DNA of 64,000 nt from UBA6115 sp050953005 (GCA_050953005.1 JBMNLV010000004.1:257699-321698), one strand, 5' to 3'. Positions 28,303 through 36,577 are shown, numbered from the stretch's first letter. The notes: generated by a model not told the origin, from the sequence alone. A program made the numbers and translations.

Positions 28303-30084
28303 ATGACAGGCAGGGAAAAGCTGATGGCCTGGGTAGAGGAAGTCCGGGCGCTGTGCCAGCCAAAAAGCGTACACCTCTGTGATGGCAGCCGGGAGGAGTA
28401 TGAGGGGCTCCTGGAGGGCATGGTTCAGGCTGGCAGCGCCATCCGCTTAAACCAGAAGCTCCGGCCGGGCTGCTACCTCTTTCGTTCCGATCCCTCGGAC
28501 GTGGCCCGGGTTGAGGAGCGCACCTTTGTGAGCACGGATCGCCAGGAGGACGCCGGAGCGAACAATAACTGGCTTCCCAGAACCCAGACCCGCCACATGC
28601 TGACCGAGCTGTTCAGGGGCTGCATGCGGGGCCGGGTCATGTACGTGATCCCTTTTGTCATGGGGCCTCTTGACTCCCCCTTTTCCATGGCAGGAGTTGA
28701 GATCACCGACAGCCCCTACGTGACTGTTCACATGCGCCTGATGACCCGAATGGGCAAGGAAGCCTTGGCTGCTTTGGACAAGGCGGGAAGCTTTGTCCTC
28801 TGTCTGCACTCCGTAGGGCGGCCGCTGGCTCCCGGGGAAGCCGACATGCCCTGGCCCTGCGCTCCCATGGACCGCAAGTACATCGTGCATTTTCCCCAGG
28901 ACCGCAGCGTCTGGTCGTATGGATCCGGCTACGGAGGCAACGCGCTGCTGGGCAAGAAGTGCCTGGCCCTGCGCCTGGCCTCGAAGATCGCCCAGCAAGA
29001 GGGCTGGCTGGCCGAGCACATGCTGATCATGAAGCTGACCAATCCCGGCAACCGGTCCATCTACCTGAGCGCCGCCTTCCCCAGCGCCTGCGGAAAAACC
29101 AACCTGGCCATGATGGTGCCGGCCCTGCCCGGATGGCGGGTGGAGACCCTGGGGGACGACATCGCCTGGCTCAGGGCGGGTCCGGACGGCAGCCTGCGCG
29201 CGGTCAACCCGGAGGCAGGGTTTTTTGGCGTAGCCCCCGGCACCTCCTGGAAAACCAATCCCAATGCCATGGCCACCATCCAGCGGGATACCCTGTTTAC
29301 CAATGTGGCCCTCACCCCTGAGGGGGATGTCTGGTGGGAGGGCATGAGCGAGGAAGCGCCCGACATCCTCACGGACTGGCGCGGCCAGGCATGGACCCCC
29401 AAAAGCCCCCAGCCTGCCGCCCATCCGAATGCCAGGTTCACCGCGCCGGCCCGCAACTGCCCCTGCCTGGCCCCGGAGTGGGAGACCCCGGAGGGGGTGC
29501 CTATTTCCGCCATCCTGCTGGGCGGTCGCCGGCCCCATACCCTTCCCCTGCTTGTGCAAAGCGGCTGCTTTGCTCAGGGGGTCTTTCTCGGTTCTTTCAT
29601 GGGCTCCGAGATCACCGCGGCGCTGATCTCGGACCGGCAGGGCCAGGTGCGTCGGGATCCCTTTGCCATGCTGCCGTTCATCGGCTATCCGCTGGGCGCG
29701 TATCTGAGCCACTGGCTGAACATGGAGCAGCGGCTGGATCAAGACAGGCTGCCTTTGATCTTCCATGTGAACTGGTTCCGGAAGGGCGCGGACGGCCGTT
29801 TTCTCTGGCCCGGTTTCGGCCAGAACATCCGGGTGCTGAAGTGGGTGTTCGGACGGGCACTGGGTCAGCTGGGGGCCAGGATCAGTCCCATTGGCTGGCT
29901 GCCGGCCCCGGAGGACCTGGATCTGGAGGGCCTGGAGAATATGGACGCGGAAAGCCTGCTTCAGGTGGATTATGACGCCTGGCGGGCGGAGGCAGCGGCG
30001 ATCCGGGCCTTTTATGACAGGCAGGGGGATATCCCGGACGCTCTGTGGTCAGAGCTTGAGGTGCTGGAGGAGCGGCTTGCCTGA
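28303..30084 (+). CDS. pckG: Phosphoenolpyruvate carboxykinase (GTP)
   Basis: The 593-residue protein matches GTP-type PEPCK in length and blocks: the P-loop kinase motif FPSACGKTNLAMM (S261 to T266 region), ETLGDDIAWL with metal-binding Asp, TNPGNRSIYLSAAF, and the C-terminal FHVNWFRKGADGRFLWPGFG. It interconverts oxaloacetate plus GTP with PEP, CO2 and GDP; in anaerobes it often runs toward oxaloacetate. AGGAAAAGG lies just before the ATG. It has its own promoter and no cotranscribed partner. Confidence 0.95.
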   Translation: MTGREKLMAWVEEVRALCQPKSVHLCDGSREEYEGLLEGMVQAGSAIRLNQKLRPGCYLFRSDPSDVARVEERTFVSTDRQEDAGANNNWLPRTQTRHMLTELFRGCMRGRVMYVIPFVMGPLDSPFSMAGVEITDSPYVTVHMRLMTRMGKEALAALDKAGSFVLCLHSVGRPLAPGEADMPWPCAPMDRKYIVHFPQDRSVWSYGSGYGGNALLGKKCLALRLASKIAQQEGWLAEHMLIMKLTNPGNRSIYLSAAFPSACGKTNLAMMVPALPGWRVETLGDDIAWLRAGPDGSLRAVNPEAGFFGVAPGTSWKTNPNAMATIQRDTLFTNVALTPEGDVWWEGMSEEAPDILTDWRGQAWTPKSPQPAAHPNARFTAPARNCPCLAPEWETPEGVPISAILLGGRRPHTLPLLVQSGCFAQGVFLGSFMGSEITAALISDRQGQVRRDPFAMLPFIGYPLGAYLSHWLNMEQRLDQDRLPLIFHVNWFRKGADGRFLWPGFGQNIRVLKWVFGRALGQLGARISPIGWLPAPEDLDLEGLENMDAESLLQVDYDAWRAEAAAIRAFYDRQGDIPDALWSELEVLEERLA

Positions 30085-30195
30085 AACCAAACAAAAACTA
30101 TTTCCGCGAGCAATCTTGGAAGGACCGCTGTTTGAATCAAATAGCAGCTCTGTTTTTTGGCTGTTCAGCGCCCATTTTTGTAGAAAATGACAAAA

Positions 30196-30243
30196 ATCCA
30201 CAATAAGTTGAAATATCTCTTCACAAAACCACAATATGTGGTA
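30196..30243 (+). promoter_or_regulatory. Tandem NrdR-like boxes
   Basis: Two related sites, CCACAATAAGTTGA (from 30198) and the near-perfect palindrome ACCACAATATGTGGT (30228-30242), are exactly 31 bp apart. They keep the CwAtA...T.G pattern of NrdR boxes, and pairing at about three helical turns is typical of NrdR regulation. The second box touches the -10 element. Confidence 0.6.
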
Positions 30244-30247
30244 TAGT
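30220..30247 (+). promoter_or_regulatory. Promoter of the NrdD-like gene
   Basis: TTCACA (30220-30225), 16 bases, TATAGT (30242-30247), overlapped by the second NrdR-like box, consistent with repression. Confidence 0.5.
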
Positions 30248-30346
30248 ATGCGTGCGAGAACATCCGCATGGATCACAGAAGAAACAAGCCTTAACCGCCT
30301 GCGCCTTCCCGGCCGGGCAATTTTAACCGCTACAAGGAGGAACGCC

Positions 30347-30613
30347 ATGGCCTGTGAATTCATTGTTACCAACGGCGTGCTGCCCCAGGAGGAGCTCAAC
30401 GCCTACTACCAGCGCGCCAAAGAGCTGTATGGGCGCGAGCCCAAGCGCATCGCCATCCAGGTGGAAGGGGATGAGGTTGCGCTGGATTACACCTTTGAGG
30501 CCCAGCCCTTTGAGCGCATCCGGCGCATCACCGGCTACCTGGTGGGCACGCTGGACCGCTTCAACAACGCCAAGCGCGCCGAGGAGCATGACCGCGTCAT
30601 GCACAGCATCTGA
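30347..30613 (+). CDS. Small protein resembling the C-terminal tail of anaerobic ribonucleotide reductase
   Basis: The protein is 88 residues. The last third, ERIRRITGYLVGTLDRFNNA then KRAEEHDRV, resembles the end of class III reductase NrdD, where the radical-bearing Gly lies in an R(V/I)TGY-type motif followed by a W/F-N-x-x-K and a D-R. AAGGAGG (30334-30340) precedes ATG 30347. Paired NrdR-like boxes upstream independently point to deoxynucleotide metabolism. It is far too short to be a reductase; it may be a stand-alone glycyl-radical tail or an accessory protein. A clear terminator ends the single-gene transcript. Confidence 0.55.
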   Translation: MACEFIVTNGVLPQEELNAYYQRAKELYGREPKRIAIQVEGDEVALDYTFEAQPFERIRRITGYLVGTLDRFNNAKRAEEHDRVMHSI

Positions 30614-30653
30614 TGCCGAATCCAGGTTGATGACGCCGGCATCAGCCGCCCGG

Positions 30654-30698
30654 CCGCGCCCGAACGGGGAGAACATTCCCTGCCCGGGCGCGGTTTTT
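30654..30698 (+). terminator. Rho-independent terminator
   Basis: CCGCGCCC (30654-30661) pairs with GGGCGCGG (30686-30693), followed by five T. Confidence 0.88.
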
Positions 30699-30788
30699 CT
30701 ATCGGACGCAAAAACACACGAGCAAGCATACGTTGATCCTATATATTTGACATGCGCTTCGTCTATATGGGTGAAAGGAGGTAAGCGC

Positions 30789-31313
30789 ATGGAGAATGCC
30801 AGGGATGCTGCCGCCAGCCCGCAGGAACGTCTGGCCAGCCTGGTAAAGGAACACCAGGCGATGCTGCTGCGGGTTTGCTACGCCTACCTGTGCAACACCG
30901 AGGACGCTCGGGACGCCGTGCAGGAAACCTTTTTCAAGGCGTACAAAAGCTTTGACAGCTTCCGCGGGGAATGCAGCGAGAAAAGCTGGTTGATCCAAAT
31001 CGCGCGCAATACCTGCCTGGACATGCGCCGCAGCGCCTGGCACCGCCTCGTGGACAGACGCATCCGGGCAGAGGATTTGGACTCAATCGCCCATCCGGAA
31101 GCCACCGGCGAAGAAAAAGAGTTGACCGCTGCCATACTGCAACTGCCACCCAAGCTTAAAGACGCAGTCATTCTTTACTATTTCCAGGGCCTGTCCATGC
31201 AGGAGACCGCGGACATCCTGCGCATCTCACAACCCTCTGTGTCCGGCCGGCTGAGCCGGGCCCGCAACAGACTGAAAGCATTTCTGGAAGGAGAAGGCTG
31301 CAATGAGCGATAA
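30789..31313 (+). CDS. ECF-type RNA polymerase sigma factor
   Basis: The 174-residue protein has region 2 (EDARDAVQETFFKAYKSF; SWLIQIARNTCLDMRRSAW) and region 4 (MQETADILRISQPSVSGRLS). AAAGGAGG (30774-30781) fixes the start. It overlaps the following anti-sigma gene by 11 bases. It belongs to the same type as the sigma factor at 19015 but is clearly diverged, so two parallel signalling pairs exist in this window. Upstream, TTCGTC (about 30757-30762) could be an ECF -10, but no GAAC-type -35 at proper distance is clear. Confidence 0.92.
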   Translation: MENARDAAASPQERLASLVKEHQAMLLRVCYAYLCNTEDARDAVQETFFKAYKSFDSFRGECSEKSWLIQIARNTCLDMRRSAWHRLVDRRIRAEDLDSIAHPEATGEEKELTAAILQLPPKLKDAVILYYFQGLSMQETADILRISQPSVSGRLSRARNRLKAFLEGEGCNER

Positions 31314-33027
31314 GCGCGTTAAGGAAACCATTCAACAAGCCATGAACCATACGCTGTGTGGCCTGTCGCAGGACACCTTCCTCACGCAACGCGTGCTGCG
31401 GCGCGCCACAGACAACAAAGGAGAAGTCCAAATGAAAAAGAAACTATCCGGCAGCCTGGTTTTTGCGTTTGTCATGACGCTGCTGCTGGCAGGCGCCGCG
31501 CTGGCGATCACCAATTGGGACAGCCTCAGGCAATACTTTGAAACCGTGCGCACCATGGATACTGAGGGGGAGCTGGCGCGCTGGTCGGACGAGGACAAGG
31601 TCAGCCTGCTTCAGGCCATGGAGGAAGCCGGTCTGGTCACCCGGGAGGACGGCCGCGTACAAACAGCCCTTGACGCATCCCTGCCCCTGTCCGAGCGCGG
31701 AAACGCCGCCGACCGGGTCATCGCTGAGCGTTACGGAGAGGACTATTTTGACAGCCATACGGTGGAGCAGCGGGAATTTCCCCAGGAGGAGCGAAGCCCG
31801 CAGGAGCAGGCGGACTACACCCGGTGGGATCAGCAGTACCGGAGCCAATGGAGCAGCCTGGAAACACAGCCGCTGACCGAAAGCCGCATCTACCGCGACA
31901 CCATGAACCACCTGACCGAAATTGGCGAATTTCCCCGCTCCCTGCTGCGGGATGTTCAGGTGTCCTACGATTTTGACGAGCAGCAAAGAATGTATACCGT
32001 GACCGCCGCCATCGACAGGAACCTCTATCTGGCCAACCGGGAAGCGTGCCAGGTCAGCCTTTTTGACCCCCATCAGTCAGTGGGCTACGAAAGCGGCGAT
32101 ACCCTGTGCTTCCAGTTCTGGCTGGATGAGTTTGGCGCCTTCCTGGGGATTAAGGATCCCAACTCTCCCCAGGCCAGGGCCAGGCTCAGCCTGGAAGAAG
32201 CGCGGGTCATTGCCGAGAGGGCATTGAAGGTTCGGCTCAACGTGGACCGGGACGCGCTTGACAGCTTGCCCCTGCGCGCCACATATTCCGACAGCGGCGA
32301 ATATGTGCAGGAGGAAGGGCGTTTCCGGGCTGCCTGCACCTTTATCTGGGGAGAGAAGGGAGATACCCGGTACATGGTGGATATTGACGCGCAAACCGGA
32401 CGGGTCATCAAGGCCTTTGACTGGCAGGCGTCAGAAGCCATGCTCGAGCAGTCCCGCGCCTGGATGGCGCAGCTGGAGGAACTGCTGCGGGAAGCCGGCG
32501 TCAGCGCGGACCTGTTCAACCGGCAAGGTGAATACATCTGGCAGTGGTCGCTGCAGGAGCGCGCGGACTGGTCGCAGGCCGCACGGCCGATTGTGCATAA
32601 TTTTCTGGATGATCACCCCGAGTTTGTCCGCTACCTGGAAGACGTGCTGGCCAACCGCTACGCGCAAAGCCCCTCCAGCTGGCCCAACCTGATTTCACTG
32701 ACCCAGTACGCCTACGGCGTGCCGGATCATCAGGCCATCAGCCAGGACAAGGCCTTTGAAACCGCCCGGGAAGCGGCGCTGTCGCTGGGCGCTTCCCGGC
32801 AATACATCGATGAAAATAAAAACCATGTGATCTATTACGATGTCACAGACCCAAACCGCCCGCTGTGGAAAGTTCACATCAGCCTGCTCTTTGGCGACGC
32901 AGACACGGCGCACCCGCGCGAACCCACAGCGCCCCGGGGCTATTTCGTGGTGATGGACGCACACACGGGAGAGGTGCTGCTGGTCAGGGAGCGCACCGTG
33001 AACACAGGCATCCGCGAGCTGGTCTGA
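31303..33027 (+). CDS. Membrane-anchored anti-sigma factor with extracellular PepSY/YcdB-like region
   Basis: The 574-residue protein has the same plan as the one at 19529: cytoplasmic segment of about 43 residues (MSDKRVKETIQQAMNHTL), one membrane helix (about 50-68, SLVFAFVMTLLLAGAALAI), then an external region with PepSY-like segments (SLEEARVIAERALKVRLNVD; YMVDIDAQTGRVIKAFD; YFVVMDAHTGEVLLV). Its gene overlaps the sigma gene. As in the other pair, AAAGGAG and an ATG (31432) lie exactly at the junction of cytoplasmic segment and membrane helix. It likely holds the sigma factor until an envelope signal releases it. Confidence 0.8.
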   Translation: MSDKRVKETIQQAMNHTLCGLSQDTFLTQRVLRRATDNKGEVQMKKKLSGSLVFAFVMTLLLAGAALAITNWDSLRQYFETVRTMDTEGELARWSDEDKVSLLQAMEEAGLVTREDGRVQTALDASLPLSERGNAADRVIAERYGEDYFDSHTVEQREFPQEERSPQEQADYTRWDQQYRSQWSSLETQPLTESRIYRDTMNHLTEIGEFPRSLLRDVQVSYDFDEQQRMYTVTAAIDRNLYLANREACQVSLFDPHQSVGYESGDTLCFQFWLDEFGAFLGIKDPNSPQARARLSLEEARVIAERALKVRLNVDRDALDSLPLRATYSDSGEYVQEEGRFRAACTFIWGEKGDTRYMVDIDAQTGRVIKAFDWQASEAMLEQSRAWMAQLEELLREAGVSADLFNRQGEYIWQWSLQERADWSQAARPIVHNFLDDHPEFVRYLEDVLANRYAQSPSSWPNLISLTQYAYGVPDHQAISQDKAFETAREAALSLGASRQYIDENKNHVIYYDVTDPNRPLWKVHISLLFGDADTAHPREPTAPRGYFVVMDAHTGEVLLVRERTVNTGIRELV

Positions 33028-33086
33028 CGCCCCATCCCCCGCAATCAATAATGAAAATTTTTACTAAAATATTTTAAATTCCTGGT

Positions 33087-33127
33087 AAACAGCGCCCAGC
33101 CGGTTATAAAAGGCATGGGCGCTGTTT
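33087..33127. terminator. Perfect 12-bp inverted repeat
   Basis: AAACAGCGCCCA (33087-33098) is exactly complementary to TGGGCGCTGTTT (33116-33127), loop 17. It probably ends the sigma/anti-sigma transcript. Confidence 0.6.
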
Positions 33128-33276
33128 GCCCGCTTTGCAGGCATGACACAGCGCGAGATGCGGGGAATCCGGCGGCCTGCGGCTGGGCGATCTGCCACAT
33201 AAATCCTGCCGGTATGCTGTAATTTTTTGTATTATGGGTTACAATGTCCGGGAAGACGTTCAAGGAGGCAACCACG

Positions 33277-34077
33277 ATTCGTACCAATTTTCACAGCCAC
33301 ACCACCCGCTGCCAGCACGCGGTTGGCCGGGACGAAGACTATGTCCTGGCAGCCATCGCTGCCGGCTACAGCCACCTGGGCTTTGCCGACCACAGCCCCT
33401 TTCCCTATGAGGACGGCTTTGTGTCCGACATGCGGATGCACATCGACCAGTATCAGGGCTACCTGGACTCCGTCAGGGAGCTCAGGGAACGCTATCAGGA
33501 TCAAATCAGCATCCACCTGGGCGTTGAAGCCGAGTATTATGAGCGCTACCGGGGATGGCTGGCCGAGCAGCTCTCCTCCGGCACGCTGGAATACCTGATC
33601 CTGGGCAGCCATTACGACCTGCCGGATGAGCCCCTCTACTTCGGCGACGCCAATACCCCCGCCCTGCTGCGCCGCTATGCCGAGCACACCATCCGCGGCA
33701 TGGAGAGCGGGCTGTACCGCTGCCTGGCCCATCCGGAGCTGTTCATGATTTCAGCCAAACGCTTTGACGCGGACTGCGCCGCGGCCAGCCGGGATATCTG
33801 CCGCGCCGCCAAGGAGCAGGGCGTCCTGCTGGAATACAATCTGTCGGGGCTGTATTACCAGTCCTGGCGCACCGGCGCGGGCTACCCGACGCCCGGCTTC
33901 TGGCAGATCGCGGCGCAGGAAGGGGCCAGCGCCATCATCGGCCTGGACGCCCATAACCCCGCGCGCTACGCGGACACCCACGTATATGACAAGGCCCGCA
34001 AGGACCTGGCCGCCCTGGGCATCCGGGTGGCGGACAGCCTGCTGCCCTGTTCCGGGGGCAGGGACCTGGCGGTCTGA
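33277..34077 (+). CDS. PHP-domain phosphatase, histidinol-phosphatase-like; ATT start proposed
   Basis: The PHP metal-binding blocks are NFHSHTTRCQHA at the very start, FADHSPFPY, GVEAEYYERY, LGSHY, LAHPELF and GLDAHNP, matching HisK-type histidinol-phosphate phosphatases, which act in histidine synthesis. No other histidine gene is near, so a different phosphoester is possible. An ATG at 33244 opens the frame but has no ribosome binding site, whereas a perfect AAGGAGG (33262-33268) lies 8 bases before codon ATT at 33277, giving (M)RTNFHSHT, a typical PHP N-terminus. I favour ATT, or an ATG mutated to ATT. Confidence 0.85.
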   Translation: MRTNFHSHTTRCQHAVGRDEDYVLAAIAAGYSHLGFADHSPFPYEDGFVSDMRMHIDQYQGYLDSVRELRERYQDQISIHLGVEAEYYERYRGWLAEQLSSGTLEYLILGSHYDLPDEPLYFGDANTPALLRRYAEHTIRGMESGLYRCLAHPELFMISAKRFDADCAAASRDICRAAKEQGVLLEYNLSGLYYQSWRTGAGYPTPGFWQIAAQEGASAIIGLDAHNPARYADTHVYDKARKDLAALGIRVADSLLPCSGGRDLAV

Positions 34078-34110
34078 CCGCCCGGCAAAACTTCATTCAG
34101 GAGGTTTTTC

Positions 34111-35343
34111 ATGACGCAGCAGGCCGGACGGGCTGAGAACAGCCCGCTGCTTTTTCTCTACCGCATCCTCCAGGGCGCGCTGATTGGCGGGGGCGCCATC
34201 CTGCCGGGCGTTTCCGGCGGCGTGCTGGCGGTGGTCTTTGGCATTTACCAGCCCATGATGGCCTTCCTGTCGCGGCCCGTCAGCACCTTCAAAAAACAGT
34301 GGCGGCTGTTTGTGCCGGTCATCCTGGGCGTGGGCCTTGGCTTCTGGGGCTTTGCCAAGCTGATGGGCTGGATGTTCAGGGATGACTCGCCCATCCCCCT
34401 GGCGCTGTTTGCCGGGCTCATCCTGGGCACCCTGCCCCAGCTGTACCGCAACTCCAGGCGCAGCGGCGAAGGACAGCCGCTGAACGCCCGGGAGAAACGA
34501 AACAACCACCTGAGCATCCTGATCGCCTTTGCGCTGCTGATCTCCCTGCTGCTCTTTCTTCAGACCGGCACCAGGCTGGACTACACCCGCTTTACGGAGC
34601 TGCAAAGCAATGAGATCAGGCTGGAATACAGCCTGCGCGGCAGCGAACGGCAGGCAAGCGAAGCGCTGGGCAGCCTCAGCCTCCGGCTGGCCATGGGGGA
34701 TCCTGCCGGCGCGCCCGGAGCGCTGACGCTCATTCCCTGCGAGGCGCAGGGGGCGCTGCTGCCCGGCGCGGTGGAAGGGGATGGCAGCCCCTCGCCCGCC
34801 ATCAGTCTGAGCCTGCCGCAGGATCTGCCCCGGGATACTGTATACACCCTTTACCTGGAGGATGAACCGGCAGGGCAATTTGAAGAAGCTGAGTCAGGCG
34901 CGCGCACCCTGCGGCTGCAGTTTGACAAATCCCATCTGGACTGGCGGCCTACCCTCTTTTGGAGCCTGGTCTCCGGCGTCATCTGGGGCTTTTCACTGGT
35001 AGTACCCGGCCTGTCTTCCTCCGCCCTGCTGATTTTTATGGGCGTCTATAAATACCTGATGAACAGCGTCGGCGCGCTGGACTTCGGCGTTATCATCCCC
35101 CTGCTCAGCGGCATCGCGCTGGTGGCCTTCCTGTTCGCCCGCATGGTGGACCGCCTGTTTGAAAAGCATTACAGCCTGGCTTCCGGCGCGGTGGTGGGCC
35201 TGGTGACCGCCAGCACCCTGGTCATCATTCCCCGGCAGTTCTCATCGCTCGCAGAAGCCCTGCTCTGCCTGCTGATGGGAGCGCTGGGCTTTGTCGCCGC
35301 CTTCTTCCTGGGCAAGTGGGGAGAGACCGTCAAGCCGGGCTGA
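34111..35343 (+). CDS. DUF368 membrane protein, undecaprenyl-phosphate translocase type
   Basis: The 410-residue polytopic protein begins with the DUF368 signature LQGALIGGGAILPGVSGGVL, repeated in the second half (FSLVVPGLSSSALLIFMGVY). Family members of this type have been shown to recycle the lipid carrier undecaprenyl phosphate across the membrane for wall synthesis. Between the halves (about 150-275) is an unusually long soluble insert with no hydrophobic segment (for example LSLRLAMGDPAGAPGALTL), making the protein longer than the common 270-310 residues. CAGGAGG precedes the ATG. Confidence 0.88.
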   Translation: MTQQAGRAENSPLLFLYRILQGALIGGGAILPGVSGGVLAVVFGIYQPMMAFLSRPVSTFKKQWRLFVPVILGVGLGFWGFAKLMGWMFRDDSPIPLALFAGLILGTLPQLYRNSRRSGEGQPLNAREKRNNHLSILIAFALLISLLLFLQTGTRLDYTRFTELQSNEIRLEYSLRGSERQASEALGSLSLRLAMGDPAGAPGALTLIPCEAQGALLPGAVEGDGSPSPAISLSLPQDLPRDTVYTLYLEDEPAGQFEEAESGARTLRLQFDKSHLDWRPTLFWSLVSGVIWGFSLVVPGLSSSALLIFMGVYKYLMNSVGALDFGVIIPLLSGIALVAFLFARMVDRLFEKHYSLASGAVVGLVTASTLVIIPRQFSSLAEALLCLLMGALGFVAAFFLGKWGETVKPG

Positions 35344-35395
35344 GCGCGGGCATATTCCCCCGGCAGGCGCCGCCCTCAAGGCGCTGAACCGGCTG

Positions 35396-35430
35396 ACCTG
35401 TTTCCTGACTTCAGGAAACAGGTTTGGTTT
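35396..35430 (+). terminator. Terminator after the DUF368 gene
   Basis: ACCTGTTTCCTGA (35396-35408) and TCAGGAAACAGGT (35411-35423) are exact complements, followed by TTGGTTT. Confidence 0.75.
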
Positions 35431-35500
35431 GAACAAACATATTTGTTCGTAGAAGCTGAAGTTTTACTTTGCTACAATAAGGGTACAATAGGATTGTACC
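35431..35500 (+). promoter_or_regulatory. Two operator-like palindromes before the peroxiredoxin gene
   Basis: GAACAAA-CATA-TTTGTTC (35431-35448) and GGTACAAT-AGG-ATTGTACC (35482-35500) are perfect inverted repeats. TACAAT occurs at 35473-35478 and inside the second palindrome (35484-35489), so the latter would overlap the -10 region. The binding proteins are not identified. Confidence 0.5.
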
Positions 35501-35522
35501 ATCTGAAAGAAAGGAAAGAGCT

Positions 35523-36209
35523 ATGGAAAACACCAATGTTACAAACACTTACCGCATGCCGCTCATCGGCGACATGGCGCCCGCTTTTACCGCTGTCACC
35601 ACCCAGGGCAATATCAACTTTCCCGGGGACTACAAAGGCAAGTGGGTCATCCTCTTCTCCCATCCGGCGGACTTTACCCCGGTATGCACCACCGAGTTCA
35701 TGACCTTCGCCACCATGGCTGATGAGTTCAAGGCCCTCAACACCGAGCTGGTCGGCCTGTCCGTGGACTCCCTGTACGCGCACATCGCCTGGCTGCGCAA
35801 AATCCAGGAGCTGGAGTGGAAGGGCATGAAGAACGTGGAGGTCAAGTTCCCCCTGATTGAAGACATCCGCATGGAAGTCGCCAACAAGTACGGCATGATC
35901 CAGCCCAGCCAGTCCAATACCCAGGCTGTGCGCGCGGTCTTCATCATCGACCCCAAGGGCGTCATCCGCACCATCCTATACTACCCGATATCCACCGGGC
36001 GCAATTTCGACGAGATCAAGCGCATCATCCAGGCCCTGCAAAAGGCCGACAAGGACCAGGTGGCCACGCCCGCCGACTGGCGCCCCGGCGACGATGTCAT
36101 CGTCCCCACCGCCGGCTCCTGCGGCGTCGCGCGCGAGCGCATGGAAAGCCAGGATGAGGACCAGTACTGCCTGGATTGGTTCCTGTGCTTCAGGCGCGAA
36201 AAAAAGTAA
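35523..36209 (+). CDS. Peroxiredoxin, AhpC/TSA family (Prx6-like)
   Basis: The 228-residue protein has the peroxidatic Cys motif HPADFTPVCTTEF (about 42-54), the distal Arg segment (NTQAVRAVFIIDPKGVIR) and a long C-terminal arm with GSCGVARERM and DQYCLDWFLCF, as in archaeal/clostridial Prx6-type enzymes that use C-terminal cysteines. It reduces hydrogen peroxide and organic peroxides with a thiol donor, protecting an anaerobe from oxygen. AAGGAAAGAGCT precedes the ATG. It is monocistronic, with its own terminator and operator-like palindromes. Confidence 0.93.
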   Translation: MENTNVTNTYRMPLIGDMAPAFTAVTTQGNINFPGDYKGKWVILFSHPADFTPVCTTEFMTFATMADEFKALNTELVGLSVDSLYAHIAWLRKIQELEWKGMKNVEVKFPLIEDIRMEVANKYGMIQPSQSNTQAVRAVFIIDPKGVIRTILYYPISTGRNFDEIKRIIQALQKADKDQVATPADWRPGDDVIVPTAGSCGVARERMESQDEDQYCLDWFLCFRREKK

Positions 36210-36300
36210 CCTGACCGCCTAACAGCAGGCAAGCGAATCCTAACGAACGCCATCAAAAAACCGGCCCTTCAGTGTGTTTACTCATTCGTTTAGTATCACA

Positions 36301-36331
36301 GCGCCCCCCGGTCGGGGGCGCGCTGCTTTTT
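36301..36331 (+). terminator. Rho-independent terminator
   Basis: GCGCCCCC (36301-36308) pairs with GGGGGCGC (36314-36321), followed after GCTGC by TTTTT. Confidence 0.8.
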
Positions 36332-36472
36332 GAAGATTTGATGTGCGCAAAATCATAGCAATGCGCAAAAGCCTCTTATTAAAATTCATGTCGCACAGAG
36401 CGACACAAATAGGGGATGAAAATGTATTTACACGCTATTCCAATATTTATTTCATCAGTATCAAATTAGTTA

Positions 36473-36524
36473 TTGACATTTGTCAAAAACCTGGTATGAT
36501 GGACATGTAATTGACATATGTCGA
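36473..36524 (+). promoter_or_regulatory. Promoter with paired palindromic operators
   Basis: TTGACA (36473-36478), 16 bases, TATGAT (36495-36500) is a near-consensus promoter. The palindrome TTGACATTTGTCAA (36473-36486) covers the -35, and a relative, TTGACATATGTCGA (36511-36524), lies just downstream of the -10, 38 bp apart. A dimeric repressor is likely. Confidence 0.65.
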
Positions 36525-36577
36525 TTGCTTTCCCCGCGCCCGGCGCCCTGGCCGGGCGGAACGATAAGGAGGTTATT

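Larger units (their letters stand above)
30085..30346. other. Regulatory region before the NrdD-like gene
   Basis: This AT-rich gap of 262 bases holds the paired NrdR-like boxes and a promoter listed separately. No terminator for pckG is obvious, apart from a few short T and A runs. Confidence 0.4.
36210..36577. other. 368-bp region between peroxiredoxin and DUF5320 genes
   Basis: It holds a terminator (36301-36331), about 120 bases of AT-rich DNA without a gene, and a strong promoter with two palindromes (36473-36524). A short stretch at 36259-36300 resembles 598-640. Confidence 0.45.

Noticed and set aside
35431..35448. GAAC...GTTC palindrome considered as a LexA box
   Set aside because: Gram-positive LexA boxes have about 4 bases between GAAC and GTTC; here there are 10, and the gene is not an SOS gene.
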